Positions 6,229 through 7,812 of a DNA stretch of 7,812 nucleotides are shown in pieces (the stretch's first letter is position 1; each line of letters opens with the position of its first letter). The stretch is from Flavisolibacter sp. (lineage in GTDB: Bacteria; Bacteroidota; Bacteroidia; Chitinophagales; Chitinophagaceae). The notes under the pieces were generated by a model. The model was not told the origin of the DNA. It saw only the letters and a list, made by a program, of their open reading frames with translations, and searched no databases. The position numbers and the translations under genes were made by a program. The DNA is taken from the NCBI GenBank assembly GCA_017745135.1, contig JAGIAB010000141.1:1-7812 (forward strand), given 5' to 3'.

Positions 6229-7035
6229 ATGCCCAAAGAAATTTTATTGCAAAAACTGCTGTCCAACCAAAGCAGGCAGCCCCTGCCTGACAAGGAAAAA
6301 ACACATCGCTTTATTGAGCATCTATTTGCTTTTTTGTTTAGCTCGAACGGACTAAGTAAGGCACGTTTGGAAATTGAATACACTGAATTGCGAAACCAGT
6401 TGAGTTCACTCATTTCGCTTTGCGCCGAAGATCAATCCAGGGCAACTACTTTTTTTGAACAACTTCCAACAATTTATGATCTGTTGCAGGAGGATGCGCA
6501 TGCTCTTCTTAATAGCGATCCCGCGGCTAAAAGCATTGAGGAGGTAGTTTCAGCCTATCCCGGTTTCTTTGCCGTTTTTGTTTATCGGATGGCGCACCTT
6601 CTCTGCCAGCGTAAGTGCATTTTACTTGCACGGTTTTTTACCGAGTATGCCCACAGCAAAACCGGCATTGATATTCACCCGGCTGCAAAAATCGGACGTT
6701 CTTTTTCCATTGATCATGGAACGGGAGTGGTGATTGGAGAAACAACGATCATTGGTGATCATGTAAAAATTTACCAGGGAGTTACCTTAGGTGCATTGAG
6801 TGTTTCGAAAGCGATTACAAGCAGCAAGCGTCATCCTACTATTGAAGATAATGTAGTGATCTATGCAGGTGCAACTATACTTGGCGGAAGCACTGTAGTA
6901 GGATCGGGAAGCATTATCGGCGGTAATGTATGGCTAACGAATAGTGTACCCCCCAATTCTGTAGTGTATCATAAAAGTGAAGTGCATGTAAAGGATAACA
7001 ATCCGTTTCCTGAACCATTGAATTTTGTTATTTGA
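6229..7035 (+). CDS. cysE: Serine O-acetyltransferase
   Basis: This complete 268-residue cytoplasmic enzyme transfers acetyl from acetyl-CoA to L-serine, giving O-acetylserine, the first step of cysteine synthesis. The N-terminal half (about 1-140) is the helical oligomerisation domain. From about 148 to 245 run the hexapeptide repeats of a left-handed beta-helix (for example IGRSFS, VVIGET, VVIYAG, SIIGGN). D97, D148, D162 and H163 keep the spacing of D92, D143, D157 and H158 in Escherichia coli CysE. The second catalytic histidine (E. coli H193) is H202, after a loop four residues longer. The chain ends in Asn-Phe-Val-Ile; a C-terminal isoleucine is what binds the O-acetylserine sulfhydrylase active site in known complexes, and cysK is the next gene. 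An out-of-frame ATG at 6225 opens only a short frame. The in-frame stop upstream at 6184 leaves ATG 6229 as the only good start. Confidence 0.96.
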   Translation: MPKEILLQKLLSNQSRQPLPDKEKTHRFIEHLFAFLFSSNGLSKARLEIEYTELRNQLSSLISLCAEDQSRATTFFEQLPTIYDLLQEDAHALLNSDPAAKSIEEVVSAYPGFFAVFVYRMAHLLCQRKCILLARFFTEYAHSKTGIDIHPAAKIGRSFSIDHGTGVVIGETTIIGDHVKIYQGVTLGALSVSKAITSSKRHPTIEDNVVIYAGATILGGSTVVGSGSIIGGNVWLTNSVPPNSVVYHKSEVHVKDNNPFPEPLNFVI

Positions 7036-7266
7036 TAACACGAATTATCCCGATAGCTATCGGGAACGGATTACACGAATTAGAAAAATGCAGGACATAA
7101 CAATCAAAATGAATAATAAATGGCAGAGGTTATAAAAATCGTTTAACAATTACTTGAAACTCTTAAATAATTTGCAGGTTCATTCGTGCAATTCGTGACA
7201 AAAAATCGTGTAATAACCAAGGCTAATACTGTACTATAAAATTTTATCAAACACAAAACAACCTCC
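7036..7266. other. Repeat-rich spacer between cysE and cysK
   Basis: These 231 bp encode no credible protein. The left third holds a perfect palindrome between two copies of ACACGAATTA. Further right are two copies of ATTCGTG (7182-7188 and 7191-7197), the reverse complement of CACGAAT in the left repeats, then TCGTGTAAT (7206-7214), the reverse complement of 7070-7078. A 12-bp palindrome ATAAAATTTTAT (7236-7247) precedes cysK. No exact TAnnTTTG box, T-box, SAM riboswitch or terminator with a U-tract was recognised. Confidence 0.55.
7038..7082. repeat. Palindrome flanked by 10-bp direct repeats (REP-like unit)
   Basis: ACACGAATTA occurs at 7038-7047 and again at 7073-7082. Between them lies the perfect 18-bp palindrome TCCCGATAGCTATCGGGA (7048-7065). 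The palindrome can fold as a G/C-ended hairpin, but no T-tract follows, so it is a poor intrinsic terminator. The layout resembles short intergenic palindromic repeats found in many copies in Bacteroidota genomes; copy number cannot be seen here. Confidence 0.6.
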
Positions 7267-7812
7267 ATGAAAGTAAATAACGTTTTAGAACTGATCGGAA
7301 ATACGCCACACGTTCGGCTGAACAAAATCTTTGGAAATGATCACGAAGTATGGATTAAACTGGAAAGACAAAATCCGGGAGCAAGCATTAAAGACCGCAT
7401 TGGTTTGGCAATGATAGAAGATGCGGAACAAAAGGGCATTCTCAAACAGGACAGTGTCATCATTGAACCAACCTCCGGCAATACCGGGATTGCCCTGGCC
7501 TTGGCTGCTGCTGTGAAGGGATATAAATTGATACTGGTAATGCCGGAAAGCATGAGTGTGGAAAGAAGAAAGATCATGTCGGCATACGGCGCTGAATTTG
7601 TTTTAACGCCCAGGGAAAAAGGAATGAAAGGCGCTATTGAAAAAGCCCAGGAACTGGCAAAGGAAAATCCAAAAGCATGGATACCGCAGCAATTTGATAA
7701 TGAAGCCAACACGGAAATCCATCGCAAAACCACGGCGCAGGAAATTATTAATGATTTTGGAGATGGTTTGGATTATGTGATCACCGGTGTTGGAACAGGA
7801 GGACACATTACT
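7267..7812 (+). CDS. cysK: Cysteine synthase (O-acetylserine sulfhydrylase), C-terminus beyond the window
   Basis: The frame from ATG at 7267 stays open to the right edge, giving 182 residues, a little over half of the usual length of about 300. It is a PLP enzyme that makes L-cysteine and acetate from O-acetylserine and sulfide in the cytoplasm. The start NVLELIGNTPHVRLNK is typical of the family. K42 in GASIKDR is the PLP-binding lysine. TSGNTG (69-74) is the substrate-binding asparagine loop. MSVERRKIM (96-104) and GVGTGGHIT (174-182) are the conserved segment and the PLP-phosphate glycine loop. It follows cysE on the same strand after a 231-bp repeat-rich spacer, so it may have its own promoter. 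Cystathionine beta-synthase-type paralogs share these motifs, but the pairing with cysE favours CysK over those. The distinction from CysM is not absolute. Confidence 0.95.
   Translation, partial: MKVNNVLELIGNTPHVRLNKIFGNDHEVWIKLERQNPGASIKDRIGLAMIEDAEQKGILKQDSVIIEPTSGNTGIALALAAAVKGYKLILVMPESMSVERRKIMSAYGAEFVLTPREKGMKGAIEKAQELAKENPKAWIPQQFDNEANTEIHRKTTAQEIINDFGDGLDYVITGVGTGGHIT

Noticed and set aside
7048..7065. The cysE-downstream palindrome as an intrinsic terminator
   Set aside because: The hairpin is strong but is followed by ACGGATTACACG rather than a T-tract, unlike the clear terminator after nifJ.
7088..7135. 15-codon frame before cysK as a possible attenuation leader peptide
   Set aside because: It has no cysteine codons and no terminator-antiterminator pair follows, so it does not fit a cysteine-sensing leader.

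Overview
The window looks like chromosomal DNA from a member of the Bacteroidota, probably a Chitinophagaceae-like lineage. The support is the absence of Shine-Dalgarno sequences before the start codons, two perfect copies of the Bacteroidota -7 promoter box (TAnnTTTG, both TACGTTTG), A/T-rich leaders, and the style of the encoded proteins. The genus is an inference and was not tested. No rRNA, tRNA, CRISPR array, insertion sequence or phage gene was seen.

Left part, minus strand (1-2038): read in transcription order, this holds a four-helix CopD-type membrane protein (2038-1574), a short possibly broken secreted-peptide gene (1571-1329), an AraC-family transcriptional regulator (1315-476) and an exported cupin protein that runs off the left edge (393-1). 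The first three are separated by only 2 and 13 bp and may be co-transcribed. The cupin has its own candidate promoter box in the 82-bp gap before it.

A divergent 248-bp intergenic region (2039-2286) with dyad symmetries and a plus-strand -7 box separates this group from the centre of the window.

Centre, plus strand (2287-5856): one complete 1189-residue pyruvate:ferredoxin (flavodoxin) oxidoreductase. All expected cofactor residues are present: thiamine diphosphate contacts and the cysteines of three [4Fe-4S] clusters. It interconverts pyruvate plus CoA and acetyl-CoA plus CO2 plus reduced ferredoxin. A strong intrinsic terminator follows at 5877-5910.

Right part, plus strand (5954-7812): a small acidic protein of unknown function, then serine O-acetyltransferase (cysE), a 231-bp spacer rich in repeats, and O-acetylserine sulfhydrylase (cysK, cut by the right edge). 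CysE makes O-acetylserine from serine and acetyl-CoA, and CysK turns it into cysteine with sulfide. The CysE C-terminus ends in isoleucine, the residue that docks into CysK in known cysteine synthase complexes. The upstream oxidoreductase makes acetyl-CoA, but the terminator suggests separate transcription, so any metabolic link is only by proximity.

Most of the window is ordinary core metabolism. The items most worth a second look are the ATG-TAG small reading frame (1329-1571), the palindrome and repeat cluster between cysE and cysK, the dyad that abuts the small acidic gene, and the hairpins in the divergent region. I did not find convincing evidence of a new multi-gene system.
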